The notes below the pieces were generated by a model. It was not told where the DNA came from and made no database searches. It saw only the letters and a list, made by a program, of their open reading frames with translations. From assembly GCA_020284085.1 (NCBI GenBank), contig JACEVL010000830.1, positions 364,840 to 428,839 on the forward strand: 64,000 nucleotides of DNA. The letters are read 5' to 3'. This stretch comes from Aporrectodea caliginosa. Lineage: Eukaryota; Annelida; Clitellata; Crassiclitellata; Lumbricidae. Positions 11,276 through 23,006 of this stretch are shown piece after piece (the stretch's first letter is position 1; each line of letters starts with the position of its first letter). Position numbers and translations under genes: made by a program.

Positions 11276-12923
11276 GAAGCAAGCAGGACATGATGTCTTT
11301 GGTTGATTTTGTACAATTCCATTAACGTGACCTCACAAATGACATTTGCTATGACAGTATGACAGTTTTATGACTCTGTGTGGCTACAGATTTTCTTCAG
11401 TTCTATTGTTCAAATAAATTGTATGTAATTATGGCTCATTTGAACTATAAATCGAAGTAGCTAGCACTTCTTTTAGGCTGTTTCTGAAGCTATATTTGGA
11501 TTCAGCATGTTCAAATGCACACTTTCATCACTAGGTGTTTGTGAATTTCTAAAAAAAATCATTGACACCCCAAATTGACACACCCTAATGCTAGAATAGC
11601 TATGCCTCCTTAATGTTTTTTATTTATTTTTAAGAAATTCCATATGATTTTTATTTTGTTCCTATGTTCCAATATTGAAACAGTTTGCATAAGTGGCACT
11701 ACACAAAGACATAATCTACACCAAAGCCACAAAGTACAGCAATTATTATTTCGAGTGAAGTTACCAAGCACAAAATGCAATCACAGTGCAGTATAGAAAT
11801 AGTTGACGCCCATATTAACTATACTTGCATAGTTCAAACAGAGAACTTTTGGAATTTTACAAAAATGACCATTTTCCATACAAACAAGTGGAGTAAGAAA
11901 ATTATCGTGAAATATTTTAGAAGCAGGCTTCATGAAGCTTGACCTTTCATTTCTGACACATTTTGATTATGTTCTATTGGCGTAGAGTGCAACTGTTCTG
12001 ACTGAATGCAAGTGATGTAAAGTGATAAGTAGGCCTATGGCCAAACCGAACTGGTGCCGGTACATGATGTTCCAAGCTTTGTGGTTTTTGGTCAAGCGTT
12101 TTCTGTCATTTGCTCATTTTATCAGGTGAGTCTTCACGACTTCCTTCTGAAACTCTAAGAAACCGATGAACTCCTCAGTTCCTTCATTGGTTTTCTTTGT
12201 ACACCTGACAAACGTTTTATGTACACTGCTCTCGATACCGGAAACAAATTAAAAAAACTTGCCACCACCATTTTTCTTATCGCCCACCAACTCTATAGTT
12301 ACTATGAACAACACCTCAGGTGAATATATTATATTTCACAACTGGATAGGGCTGCAGGCTGAACAATAGTGAACATCTGCTATGCCTATCTGAAAAGACG
12401 TTTTGTATCTCCGTTAGGGTGGTCCATGGTCACTTGGGTGTTCCCATCCCTAATAGAGACTTTTCATGTATATATTTTCTAATCCTCCAACCAACCATTT
12501 GGTGATGGCTTATATTGAGATTCTATAGCCAAAATATTTGGAAGATTGAACAATATTTAGGTCTTGCACAAACCAGTTGAAGTTCTGTAAAAGTGCATTT
12601 TTTTCGTTTTCCCCCAATTATTCTTAAATTATGCATTGGAATCGTTTTTGCAAATCAAGGCCACCTGAATGATTAGTTTAACAGTGCCCTCTAATAAAGA
12701 TTGAGCAAGAGCATTTGTTTTGGAGGCATAGCGAGAAAATAATCGGAGAGGAACGATAGCCGCAAGCTAGAAACCTAAATCTGGCCATGCGCTTGCTATT
12801 AGCCTGCTTGCTGTTAAGCCAACAGCAAGTTTGGAATTACCGTAGGACAGATTTGGCTCGGGCTTTGGAAAACCTTAATTTCTAGATGAGATCACAATTA
12901 TAACAACTCTTGCCGATCTTGTA
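11276..12923. other. No recognisable gene
   Basis: AT-rich sequence without open frames of note. I see no terminal repeats and no RNA-gene signature. Confidence 0.45.
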
Positions 12924-13446
12924 GTGACTGACTCGTGGTATATGTTTGAAATATTACAAGTAACTGTTGATACTCGGTTCCTCAATGAAGATGTGTCCGA
13001 CTGGTTGAGGCTTAAAACAACTGCAGCAAATCATTCAGTGGAGACGAAACACGCAGAACTTTGTTACATCATCACTACCACCAGAGCTGATATCCAGGAA
13101 GGTGATGATTATTGTGATGGTTTATTGTCGGACAGCAACAGTTTTACCTTGTCACCTGATCCGGAGGAAGATCCGTTTACTTCAAAGCTGAGAGTGATAT
13201 ATAGGCACGGTGAATGTGATCACTCCTGAAGTGGATGCAGTACTAGATCAGATAAAAGGAAGGGGAAGGAAGGCTGCTCAAGCATATCTGCGATGGCTTT
13301 ATCAGGACAGATACAGCATGATCCGAGTTCCAACATTTAATACGCCGCACCACGTATTAGAGATCATGCTGGAGAGGATTATTTGCATCTATTATGTCTC
13401 AAAGTCTCCTGCACTAGAACTGTTTGGCCATTTCAAAGATTTCTAG
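12924..13446 (+). CDS. Two unrecognised overlapping open frames
   Basis: The frame 12924-13229 (101 codons, acidic) overlaps 13210-13446 (78 codons) by about 20 nt. They could be one gene with a frameshift near 13215. The second contains ITPEVDAVLDQIKGRG and a Tyr/Trp-rich stretch. I recognise neither. Codon use is not obviously biased, so either may be chance; the stretch 13447-13756 after them shows nothing more. Confidence 0.2.
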
Positions 13447-13756
13447 CAACGAATAGATCGATCTTCTTTATTAATTCATTCCGGAGATTTTCCACAGCCC
13501 TTGACGATGAAAGTATGGCATCCATTATCGATCCACGGAAAACAGTGTCATAGAGTTTGGAGTAGCACAGCTGGAAACATTCCAAGCGCCAGATGACTAC
13601 CGTGAACTGCTGGAGCTGTCGCTTGCTTTCTTTAATGGAACTTCTCACAGTGGAATCCATTTCTGATATCCAGCAGCAATTCACCGTGCCCGCCAGAATC
13701 ATTAACTCCACGATACTGTGGCTATTACGCAAACAGTATGAACCATTGCATCTAGG

Positions 13757-13988
13757 ATCATTCATTCATTAGAGCACTTGTTATAGCGCCCCTTCAAGAT
13801 TTCCACTCAGAGGCGCTCCCGACTACAGCGCGGACACTGAATCGGAGTTTCACGCCGAAGCGCATGAGCAATTGCGAGTGAAGGACTTACCCAGGGTCCC
13901 TACGCGGCGCGGCTTTGAGGTGCATTCGAACCCGCAACCCTCCGGCTGCAAGGCACCGAACATACCCCATACCACCGCGTACCACGAA
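13757..13988 (-). mobile_element. tRNA-derived SINE (family A) with LINE-type tail
   Basis: Read on the minus strand, it starts with a tRNA-like head containing a pol III B-box-like GGTTCGAATGC (near 13930), continues through a CTCGCAATTG/TCGGCGTGAAACTCCG body, and ends with GGGAGCGCCTCTGAGTGGAA...GGGGCGCTATA and ATGAATGAATGA. The last 60-70 nt match the 3' end of the neighbouring LINE (15235-15303). A 5'-truncated copy sits at 32428-32605. Confidence 0.8.
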
Positions 13989-14039
13989 TCCAGGAAGTCG
14001 TGTGGTCCATAATATCGCGAATAAATAAGGAAGCATCAC

Positions 14040-15303
14040 AGTGAGGTCTGTCTCTTATTGGCTGCTGTGTAATGTATCATCCTCAGTGTAATGCCACCCT
14101 CTTAACACTATTTGATGTGAGCGCCGCTTTTGGTACCGTTGATCAAGGTATCCTTCTTATGCACCTTTCTGCCTCTTTTGGTCTTTCTGGAAACCTTCTT
14201 GATTGGCTTGGTTCCTTCCTCCATGACCGCTCTGTCGTCCACGGGTCTACCAGGACTCAATGGGTTCCTGCCCCGTATGGACTGCCACAGGGTTCTGTGC
14301 TGGGCCCTCTTTTATACATTATCTATACTGCTGATCTTGGTTCTCTCTTAGCCACTCTTTCTGTGCTGAGCCAGTCTTATGCGGATGACCTGCAGGCGTA
14401 TTTGCACTGTCCTGCGTCAGCAGCCATTACCGCAGTCCGGTCCATGAACCGGGCAATGGAGGCTCTGGAGGCCTGGATGTCCTCCAATCGGCTACGGCTG
14501 AACTCTTCTAAAACCCAGCTTATTTGGCTTGGCACGCGCCAGCAGCTTGCCAAGATTGACCTGGAGGCCCTTGCCCAGGAGTTCCCGCAGTTTACCTTCT
14601 CATCCTCTGTCCGGGACCTTGGTGTCACTTTGGACCAAGAACTAACCTTCACGCGGCATATAAACCTACTATGCCGCGCTTGCTACTACCAGCTGCGTCA
14701 GCTTAGAGTGGTCTTCCGTTCTTTAACCTCTAATGCTGCCTTAACGCTTATCCACTCTTTTATTGTTTCTCGCCTTGATTACTGCAGCGCCCTCTATGTG
14801 GGTCTTCCGGCGGCTCGGGATGGATGCTTGGTTCGGGTCATGCGAGCGGCGGCACGCCTTATTGGCCGCATCGCAAGATTCGGCCATGTCAGTGATTCCA
14901 TGCGGGATGTCTTGCATTGGTTCCTTTTCCCACAGCGGATCAATTACCGGATCTCTGCCTTGGTTTGGCGCTGCCTCGCGGGTGTGGCCCCTGTTTACTT
15001 ACAAGAGCTCTGCTGCTCCACCCTGAGCGTCCAGCGCCGTGGTTCTCTCCGCTCCTCTAAGCAGGCTGAGCTTCTTGTTCCCCGGTCACGGACAAATATT
15101 ATGAAGCGCCGTGCCTTTTGTGTTGCTGGCCAAGCAATCTGGAATGAGCTTCCTGTGGATCTACGCCTAATGCACAGAGCCCTTGCGGCCACATTCTTCT
15201 CTAACCTCAAGACTGTTCTCTTTAGCCGGGGTTGAGTCGGGAGCGCTTCTGAGTAGATAATCTTAAAAGGGCGCTATATAAATTTCTGAAATGAATGAAT
15301 CAA
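14040..15303 (+). mobile_element. 5'-truncated L2-like LINE
   Basis: The element consists of one long RT reading frame and a 3' end GGGAGCGCTTCTGAGTAGAT...GGGCGCTATATAAAT finishing in GAATGAAT repeats. A TGAA-type tail is characteristic of the CR1/L2 group. The 5' end is truncated just upstream of RT motif A. Copies of its 3' end occur at 37827-38106, and its tail is shared with SINE family A. Confidence 0.85.
14072..15235 (+). CDS. LINE reverse transcriptase, C-terminal two-thirds
   Basis: A 387-codon frame without interruption. Motif A is readable as LFDVSAAFGTVDQ (residues 13-25), motif B' as GLPQGSVLGPLLY (about 71-83) and the catalytic box as YADD in QSYADDLQAY (about 102-111). The thumb and C-terminal region follow, with SRLDYCSALYVGLP (about 233-246) and the C-terminal IWNELPVDLR block near the end. 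The Gly in AAFGTVD, where Asp or Asn is usual, is one visible deviation. The endonuclease domain is missing. It would have primed reverse transcription of its own RNA, and probably of the SINE sharing its tail. Confidence 0.85.
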   Translation: MYHPQCNATLLTLFDVSAAFGTVDQGILLMHLSASFGLSGNLLDWLGSFLHDRSVVHGSTRTQWVPAPYGLPQGSVLGPLLYIIYTADLGSLLATLSVLSQSYADDLQAYLHCPASAAITAVRSMNRAMEALEAWMSSNRLRLNSSKTQLIWLGTRQQLAKIDLEALAQEFPQFTFSSSVRDLGVTLDQELTFTRHINLLCRACYYQLRQLRVVFRSLTSNAALTLIHSFIVSRLDYCSALYVGLPAARDGCLVRVMRAAARLIGRIARFGHVSDSMRDVLHWFLFPQRINYRISALVWRCLAGVAPVYLQELCCSTLSVQRRGSLRSSKQAELLVPRSRTNIMKRRAFCVAGQAIWNELPVDLRLMHRALAATFFSNLKTVLFSRG

Positions 15304-15624
15304 TGTTAGATACTAGGTCTAGAGCCCATCATCTGCAGCTGCTCCAAGAAATTATCTGTCCCCTTGCTTTGTAGTGGCGGCATACCTTGTCATGGAGGTC
15401 GCAGAATCTGCCACCACAGCATTTGGTCGCCAATTAATTATGATACCTGTCTGAGCCACTGATAGGATTTGGATTCTTCAACGATAATGTATCGGTGGAA
15501 GAGAAGAAATTACTCCAAGAATCATATCTCAAGGATATATGGTTGCCACCTCTGTGAAGGTTGTGAACGATCTTGCAGAACGGGAGTTGCCTTGATTCAA
15601 GAATTCAATGCCTCGTTAGCACGC

Positions 15625-15910
<286 letters not shown>

Positions 15911-17040
15911 GAAGGAGCTATCAAGAACTCCAGAGAATCCGGCAACATGAGCTATTGATGGATTTGTGGTAACTGAATTTTTACTTTAAATAGAGGTATA
16001 ATGTTTTGTATAGCGTTCGCCGTTCATTGCATTCATTAGATTCTACATTGCTACATTGCTACACTGCAGCTCTAGTGTTTTAATGATTGTCCTGAATGAC
16101 TATTTTGCGTACGTTCACTGCTACTCTACCACTACACTGCAGTTTACATTTTCATGCGTGTTTACTATTTAGTGTGTTTGCTGTTTAGTGTTTTACTGTT
16201 TCACTTGACGATTTTACTGAAACACTATTATAACAAACTTTGATTGGTTTCTGCAAGTCCTAAATATTATTTTATCATGCTATACATTTTACTGGTTACT
16301 CCTTCGATCTAGTATCACGCAGTGATGGGTTGGAGAATAACTTTCTAAAACTTTCATTTTTAGAAACACCCTAATGGTCACATGGTAAAAAATGAAGTTC
16401 AAGCTAGAGTTCAAGACACCCCTCAGTTTTTTTACATCTGTTAATCGTATCATTCTGGCAAAATGTCAGCTTCCTACTCCAACTGGAAGACGGTGCACAC
16501 AGACCCTTCTTCTTTACCATATAGAACTCTCAGTGCTATAGGTTAGAAAATAGGCTACGCATAACGTCTTGAAATCTTAAATTATGATAAGCTTATTAAT
16601 TTACCAATGTGCACAAACACACTATAGTTATGCCAGGTTAGCAATACTGTTTGCTGCAAAGAAACATAAACAATCAACAACTCTCAAATGATGTCCCAAG
16701 AAGTATGTGTCGCAGAACTTCATTTCTTCAGCTCTGCAATCTGCATCTATAGAAGAATTCTTCGTAGTATCAGTGAGATCAGCCATTCTGTTTGCCTCAA
16801 AAGTTGCAGGAGGAACTGCAAGTTGTTGAGGAAACAACTTTCCTCATCATGTGTAGGAGGCTGTTCAATTCTTCAAAGAACTTGACACCGTGTTCAGCAA
16901 TGCCCTAATCCATTTTTCCACGCTCAATGTTGATAGTCTGCGTTCTCACTCCACTCGTCTGGCGGAAGGGGCAGAAATGAAAACCTAATCTAAGGACTGG
17001 GGTAGCATTGCTTTTTTTTAGCAAACTCTCTGAGGCTATG
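15911..17040. other. No recognisable gene
   Basis: Short frames only (for example 16688-16885 on the plus strand). A lone CAGTGATGGG at 16319-16328 resembles the hAT-like terminus at 2863, but no partner end is visible. Confidence 0.4.
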
Positions 17041-17670
17041 CATTGTAACTCTGTATTTACAGCATAGTAAGCCGTCTAGAGAAGTATGAGAATAGAATAC
17101 ATTAGAATTGTCAGCAAATAGTGTAAATAACATGAGGTAGGAAGCATTTGGGAAATCATTAATATAAATTAGGAATAATAGGGGCCTAGAATGGACCCCT
17201 GGCAGGCTCCAAAGTAAATATTCCGCAAGTCTGAAAGGTAACCATTACATCTAACTAATTTGGACCTGTTCATAAACTAACTGGTACACCATTGAAGCTG
17301 GGTACCTCGAATCCCATAATTATATGACTTTTAATTAGTAAAATAAGATTTATGGTATCAAATGCCTTGGAAAGGTTGAAAAATAGTCCAATGGAGCATT
17401 CGCTATTTTCAGTAGCATTTTGAAATTTTATCCCGCATACTTAGTAGAGGTATAGAAGGGAAGTGACCAGGTTGAAACCAATGCTGTGAAGGAAGAGGAT
17501 TATTGCATTAGTAATGTAACTAGTGAGGCGTTCAATGCCGTTCATACATTACTTTTTGAAAGAATTTACAGAAGTATGGGTAAAACCGAAATTGGTTTAT
17601 AATTAGAAACTTTGTATCTAGCCCCTTTTTTAAAAATGGGAGTGCCTTGGCGAAACATGAAGCCAAACGA
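17040..17670 (-). mobile_element. Decayed LINE reverse transcriptase fragment
   Basis: Minus-strand translation gives LFFNLSKAFDTINLILLIKS (RT motif A, near 17370) and, with stops, the motif B' region near 17190. Several in-frame stops occur. It is a small, old fragment of a non-LTR element different from the L2-like one. Confidence 0.6.
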
Positions 17671-17772
17671 GTGCTGGCTAGCAGTAAACTCAACAACAAA
17701 GTATTACACAGCCATCATGAGCCATGCTTTGAAGGCCCTTCACTGATTAGCGAAGACGAGTAGACCTACAAA

Positions 17773-18036
17773 TTGATTCTTACAGATATTGAAAAATATC
17801 GCACAATGAAGGACGAGATCCCGCAAAAATCTGTTGGAACAGCTGAAGGGGTGAACATTAAGAAAGATACAAAAAAGAGCTCATCAACAGTATCGCGAAA
17901 CTGCGCGCGCAGAGTTTATAAAGCAACTCACCGCTTCAGAATCACCACCACCTTGAACTGTGTATGCTGTACTGATTCCAATGGTGTTACAGCCCCTCTA
18001 ACCCTTGCACCTGCACCGCCAATAGAGCCTGTATGA
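17773..18036 (+). CDS. Unrecognised short open frame
   Basis: An 87-codon frame that is Lys/Thr-rich with a Pro/Ala-rich end. No motif is recognised and no initiation context stands out. It may well be chance. The sequence on either side (17671-18440) shows nothing else. Confidence 0.12.
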   Translation: MILTDIEKYRTMKDEIPQKSVGTAEGVNIKKDTKKSSSTVSRNCARRVYKATHRFRITTTLNCVCCTDSNGVTAPLTLAPAPPIEPV

Positions 18037-18439
18037 AATTGAAAGGTTTTCCTATGTAACCCCAAACCCCACTTTCCTACTACCCACCTTTTAAATAAAA
18101 GAGAATGTAGCCTATATCATATTTTGCCACCTGTATCATCATCTACGAACACTTTAAACATTGACTCTAGCTCCCAGTCATCAAATTTATTTAAATCTTC
18201 TATAAAAGCAATACAGGATATTTCCTTGATTAAATGAATATCAGGCCAAACTTTAGGCAAACTGTCGTGAGTATAGGCAATTTGTGCATTCCCAAGAGAC
18301 ACTAGGCCTTAAAAATGCTGTTCTGTGATAATATTTTTCCTCTTCTATTTCCTCATCAAGTTGACAAAGTCACTCATTGCAGACTGTTCGCACTTGCTCC
18401 ATTGTAAATTCTTTGACTGAATCGTCGATGATAAATATC

Positions 18440-18965
18440 ATAATACCATTCTGTGTAATAGTCATTTTTCCTTGATTTGTACCTTTTTGACCTTGAAATG
18501 ACATTGGGTTAATTTCAAGGTCAAAGGTCAAAATCAACAGATTACCGCTATAACTCTGACTCATCCAGATTGAGCAAAATGTCTGGAAATGGCTGAAACT
18601 CAGCCAAATGTTGTTTTATTTTGGTGATTCTGTGTTATGGTAATTTTCCCTTGATTTTGACCTTTTGACCTTGAAATGACCTTGGGTTAATTTCAAGGCC
18701 AATGGTCAAAATCCATGCAGAACTGCCATAACTAAGAATTATCCAGATGAAGAAAAGATTGGCCTAGCTATTGCCAATTTTCTCTTGATTGTTACCTTTT
18801 GACCTTGAAATGACCTTGAATTATGTTAGCCTTCTAGTTCTACGTCTTTCTCTCATGTAGCCCTTACTGGTCCGATCAAATAGGTAAAAGAATCACCCAA
18901 ATAGAATAATATTTAGCTGAGTTGTGGCCTTTTCCCTTGAGTTTGACCTTTTGACCTTGGTTTTT
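18440..18965. repeat. Tandem repeat rich in nuclear-receptor-type half-sites
   Basis: Three to four diverged units of about 150-170 bp, each built round TTTGACCTTGAAATGACCTT and a facing TTTCAAGGTCA. About nine copies of AGGTCA/TGACCT fall in 18488-18960. At 18518-18530 two are in direct repeat with one base between (AGGTCAAAGGTCA). The repeat class is unknown. Confidence 0.7.
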
Positions 18966-20228
18966 TGTGTTTTACATAAAAACCCTTATTAATTTCAGAG
19001 GGCTCCTACTCCAACTTTACTTAGTAGACCACAACGGATCTTCATACCAAATTTGGTGCTTTTATCCGCCGGGTAACGATAACGTTGAAATTCAGCGCTA
19101 AGCAACCTGACTAAACATAATCATTTGTTTAAATAGTATTTTTTCAAATTATGATTGATAATAATCGTTTCCATTCTGCTCTAAATTCTCGCTTCAATCC
19201 GCCTCGCTGTTGTTTAACCTTTGCATAATTATAACCACGCTGTTCGCATAGGCCTTTTATTGTTTTAACACCTTTTCCACATTTTCAGCAGTGTAACGGT
19301 CCCTTATTTTAGTTGTTAGACTATAATAGGGTATGTCCTGATAATAAACACATGTTACTTGTAATGTTTCTATCAATCGCGATTTGTCGAATGTGTGTCA
19401 TGTTATCCAGTTCAACCAATAAAATTCAAGTCAACTCTGTTCGTTTTGAATATTAATTATTATTAAAATGAATAATTATGTCAGTTAATATAATATGGTC
19501 ATTGGTCTCGTTTAATCTAGTCTAGGGTAATCTAATGAGATTGTTTAATTTAACCTTACTTAGACCAGCGCAGTCTACCTAGGTCCTAAGCCTTATCGGG
19601 AATCTAAAATATCTCCCACTGAGATATTTGAAGCGACTTCTGTGCAGCTCCAAATGTCTTCACCTCGAATACTCGTAGAGTTTTCACTGTTGGACGACGA
19701 CCATGGCGTCCGTTGAACTGGTAAGTGAATAATTTCTTTCCATCGTGAATTTCGTGTAGTACTAGGCCTACATCTTCTCATGAAAGAGTAAGAGTTATGA
19801 AGAACAAAGACGATTCTTTCTCGCTTCAATGTCAACTTCACGATTATCCCACCGTTCAGTTCGAATAAGTTCAAACGACGAACTTAAGCAACGCTCGTAG
19901 ATTTGAATTCCTGTGTGTATCGAGACGACGTTTGACTTCGTTCGATTTAGAGATTCCTGTTCAGAATCTATTACTATCGCACTGTTCCTACACTCCTAGA
20001 GTATAGTTCAAGTCGTAATCGTATCGACTTTCGACTATTAAAACTTCGCAACGCTCTATTGCTTTAAGACTGCAACTAGAAGCGTTTAACAACGACCATT
20101 CCTCCCCAGCAACGGATGCAGAAGTCCTTAACGGTTCTTTGCTACCTCACCTGTAGCCTCAGGACGCATGCGCGGTTAAGGTCTGTTAGGCAACCGTGAC
20201 TCCTTCTGAATTCAACCAGTGTATGTGT
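18966..20228. other. No recognisable gene
   Basis: AT-rich in the first half. The frame 19593-19874 (-, 93 codons) is unrecognised. No element ends are seen. Confidence 0.4.
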
Positions 20229-20230
20229 GT

Positions 20231-20330
<100 letters not shown>

Positions 20331-20399
20331 TCGATCCATATGATGCTTTCACAGCTAGTAGGTTGTACGATCATATGGGCGGAAGGTTCACCGTGTTAA

Positions 20400-20676
20400 A
20401 TGTAAGATGTGCTTCTATCAATATGCTTCATATAATGAACAAATAGCCCGCACTAACAAGAGTGCAACTTTAACGTATATTAAAATACTAAATGGTATTT
20501 ATTTGAAATATAATTAAAATATTATTAAAATAATAGCCATAGGCGTGTAAAATGTGCTTCTATCAATAGGCTTCATATAATGAACAAATAGCGTGCATTA
20601 ACAAGAGTGCAACTTTAATGTATATTAAAATATTAAATGGTATTTATTTGAAATATAATTAAAATATAATTACTGA
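20400..20676. repeat. Two-copy tandem duplication of about 147 bp
   Basis: GTGCTTCTATCAATA, CATATAATGAACAAATAG and ACAAGAGTGCAACTTTAA occur in the same order twice, about 147 bp apart, with only a few differences. Confidence 0.85.
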
Positions 20677-20689
20677 GGTAGAAAATAGA

Positions 20690-20836
20690 TGACTCATTGG
20701 GTTAGAAATGGCATGACGTCACTTTGGGGTAGAATACGATGTGGTGTAGAATCCGCCTACCTGTTTGGGGTAGAATCCGCCTACCTGTTTGGGGTAGAAT
20801 CCGCCTACCTGTTTGGGGTAGAATCCGCCTATTGCA
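20690..20836. repeat. 24-bp minisatellite (family shared with 59105-59335)
   Basis: Exact 24-bp units TAGAATCCGCCTACCTGTTT+GGGG are repeated, preceded by diverged units including GACTCATTGGGTTAGAA. The complement of the same motifs, including GACTCATTGGTTTAGAA, forms the array at 59105-59335. Confidence 0.85.
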
Positions 20837-22215
20837 ATCTACTCAAGATCATCGCATTCCCGGGGTGGAGCTCGAAACGACGACCTCAGACAGTTCGCCC
20901 GCATCGACCCTGGTGCCGCCATGTTGCTGGATGCGACCATCTTAGCTTCGGACGACCTTCAATCGGCACTAGAGGTGCGGGAGGAGTAGCTGGGCAGGGT
21001 TCTTGACCGGCTGTCGCTGATAGGTAGTCAAGTCGCCTTGTTGCTTATGCGTTGCTCTTTGGGATCACCAAAGCTGCTGTACCCCATGAGATGCTTTCGA
21101 TGTGACGGCCACCAGTGCCTGGAGTCCTATGATCGCCGCTTTCACAATGGGCCAGAAGCGATACTAAACATCAAATTGGCAATGCATTAGTGGCGGCAAA
21201 CCGCCCATCAAAATGGTCGGTTTGGGCGTTCGTAGGGTGTCCTCGCTGGCAGCTCCCGCCTTTTTGGCATCGGCCACGGGCACCCTCGAGCTTCAGTCGT
21301 TCATCCTTGTAGAGCTCTCTGCAACGACAGACATCCGCTATATGTCAAGCCTGGAGGAATGGTGGTAGAGAACGGGAAGAGCGATGCGCGCTCCCAAGCT
21401 GGTTGGGACCTACCCCTCATCCTGAGGAAGGTGGCCGAGGTGAAGGCCTGCCTCGTGAGCCCAACGGAGCGGGCGAGGTATAAAGCAGTCTCGGCACAAC
21501 ATGCGGGTGACTGGATGTACACGCTGCCAATCGTCTCCTGTGGCCTTCGCCTGAGCGACGACGCGGTCAAGATTGCCGTTGGCTTAAGACTGGGTGCAAC
21601 CATCTGCGAACCACATTCCTGCGGGTATGGAACGACAGAGGAACTCACGCGTTGTCATGTCCTCTCGGGTTCGGCAGGATCGCAAGGCACGGTGCAGTGA
21701 ACGACGTCATCTGCCGGGGTCTCACAAGTGCTGGTTTCCCGGCAGTAAAGGAACCGCCGGGCCTGGCTCGATCAGATTGCAAAAGACCTGATGGCCTTAC
21801 TCTGATACCGCGGCGAGCGGGTAGGAGCCTCGTGTGGGATGTAACGGTAGTCGATTAATTGACGGCATCATATGTCTCAGCGACCGCCATAAGAGCAGGT
21901 GCTACAGTTGAAATAGTTGCTTCAAGGAAAACCACCAAAATACACCGCTCTGTCGGTGGAATATGATTTCGTGCCTTTGGCCTTCGAAACACTGGGCCCA
22001 TGCATGGCGCCGCCTGGCTGTCCCAGATCACTGACATCGGTAAAATTTTAACCGTTGTATCAGGAGACCAACGCGACATCACATGTATCTGTTCCAACGC
22101 ATTTCTCTGACCATACAACGATTCAACGCTGTTGCAATCGGCGGGACCTTTTGCCCGAGCCCGAAATCATATTTCACCATTCCAGACTTTTTAACAATTT
22201 AGTTAATCTTGATGT
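20837..22215 (+). mobile_element. LINE ORF C-terminal region, decayed
   Basis: Successive plus-strand frames give a known type of invertebrate LINE C-terminus: PGAAMLLGATI-like sequence near 20920, a long uninterrupted block 21359-21700 ([48 protein letters not shown]), then [20 protein letters not shown] (21800-21855) and FVPLAFETLGP (near 21970). The RT domain itself lies upstream and is absent. Frame changes and stops mark it as dead. I cannot name the clade with certainty. Confidence 0.7.
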
Positions 22216-22269
22216 CCCTGAGCGATCATGTTTACCTCAGGGCAAGAAGAATATTAATATTTTTTTATT

Positions 22270-22395
22270 TTTATAACTAATAATATTGTGAACAAGTGTT
22301 TCTAATATATATATAATGTGAACGGGTGTTTATAAGGTCTGCATATATATATAATGTGTTAGAGTTGTGTTAGGCGGCCAATGCAACTGTATATA
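22270..22395. repeat. Left piece of a split hAT-like element (homologous to 7885-7965)
   Basis: TGTGAACAAGTGTTTCT and AATGTGTTAGAGTTGTGT match TGTGAACAAGCGTTTTC and AGTGTGTTAGGATTGTGT in the intact copy at 7661-9124. The matching right piece is at 32950-33300. The mariner and the LTR element in between are therefore later insertions. Confidence 0.65.
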
Positions 22396-22993
22396 CACGG
22401 TGGTTCAATAAAAGTAAGCCAAACGCTTGGTCGTTCCCATTTGGTCTTCATTGATCCTGGAGTAAAAATTAACGGAGCCTATTATCGCGACGTTCTGCTG
22501 TCACAACATCTTCTACCTTTTATCATAAATCTAGTCCCAGAAGGCTGTTTTGTTTTTCAGCAAGACAGTGCCCCAGCCCACAGAGCCAGGGAAACCATCG
22601 AAATGCTAACAAGAGAGACACCAGACTTCATTTCTAGAACATTATGGCCTCCGAACAGTCCAGATCTAAATCCTGTCGACTATAAAGTGTGGAGCGTTAT
22701 GCAAGAGCGAGTCAACCAGACAGCAATCCATGATGTAAACGATCTGAAGCAACACTTGTTTGAAGTGTGGGATGGTCTGGATCAGAGGATAATCGTCGAT
22801 GCTGTTGCCCAATGGCGCAAGCGCCTCCAGGCTTGCGTGCAAGCAGAAGGAGGACATTCTGAACATATTCTTTAATTAAATAATCAAACCATACTACTGA
22901 GAGTTTCTTCACTAAAACATTAAATACTGTTTTCATGTTAGAAGTACTTATACGAAACACAAAGTTTGGCTTACTTTGTATTGAACCACCGTG
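22396..22993 (+). mobile_element. Internally deleted mariner-like transposon
   Basis: The terminal inverted repeats CACGGTGGTTCAATA and TATTGAACCACCGTG flank it, with TA on both sides. The frame 22381-22875 covers only the C-terminal half of a Tc1/mariner-type DDE/D transposase: QDSAPAH (second catalytic Asp) and SPDLNPVDY (third catalytic residue Asp), with 37 residues between the two Asp. The left terminal repeat runs straight into the transposase middle, so the N-terminal DNA-binding domains and first Asp are deleted. It cannot make active transposase but could be moved in trans. Confidence 0.88.
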
Positions 22994-23006
22994 TATATAT
23001 ATATAT

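Noticed and set aside
13433..13765. 110-codon minus-strand frame
   Set aside because: No recognised motif, partly overlaps the SINE edge, and the opposite strand is equally plausible or implausible.
13900..13990. Possible tRNA gene (B-box-like motif)
   Set aside because: The motif is embedded in a SINE body with a LINE-type tail and no foldable cloverleaf end. A tRNA-derived SINE head is the better reading.
22381..22875. Host gene of 164 codons
   Set aside because: Mariner motifs and terminal repeats show that it is a truncated transposase. Its first codons are transposon terminal repeat.
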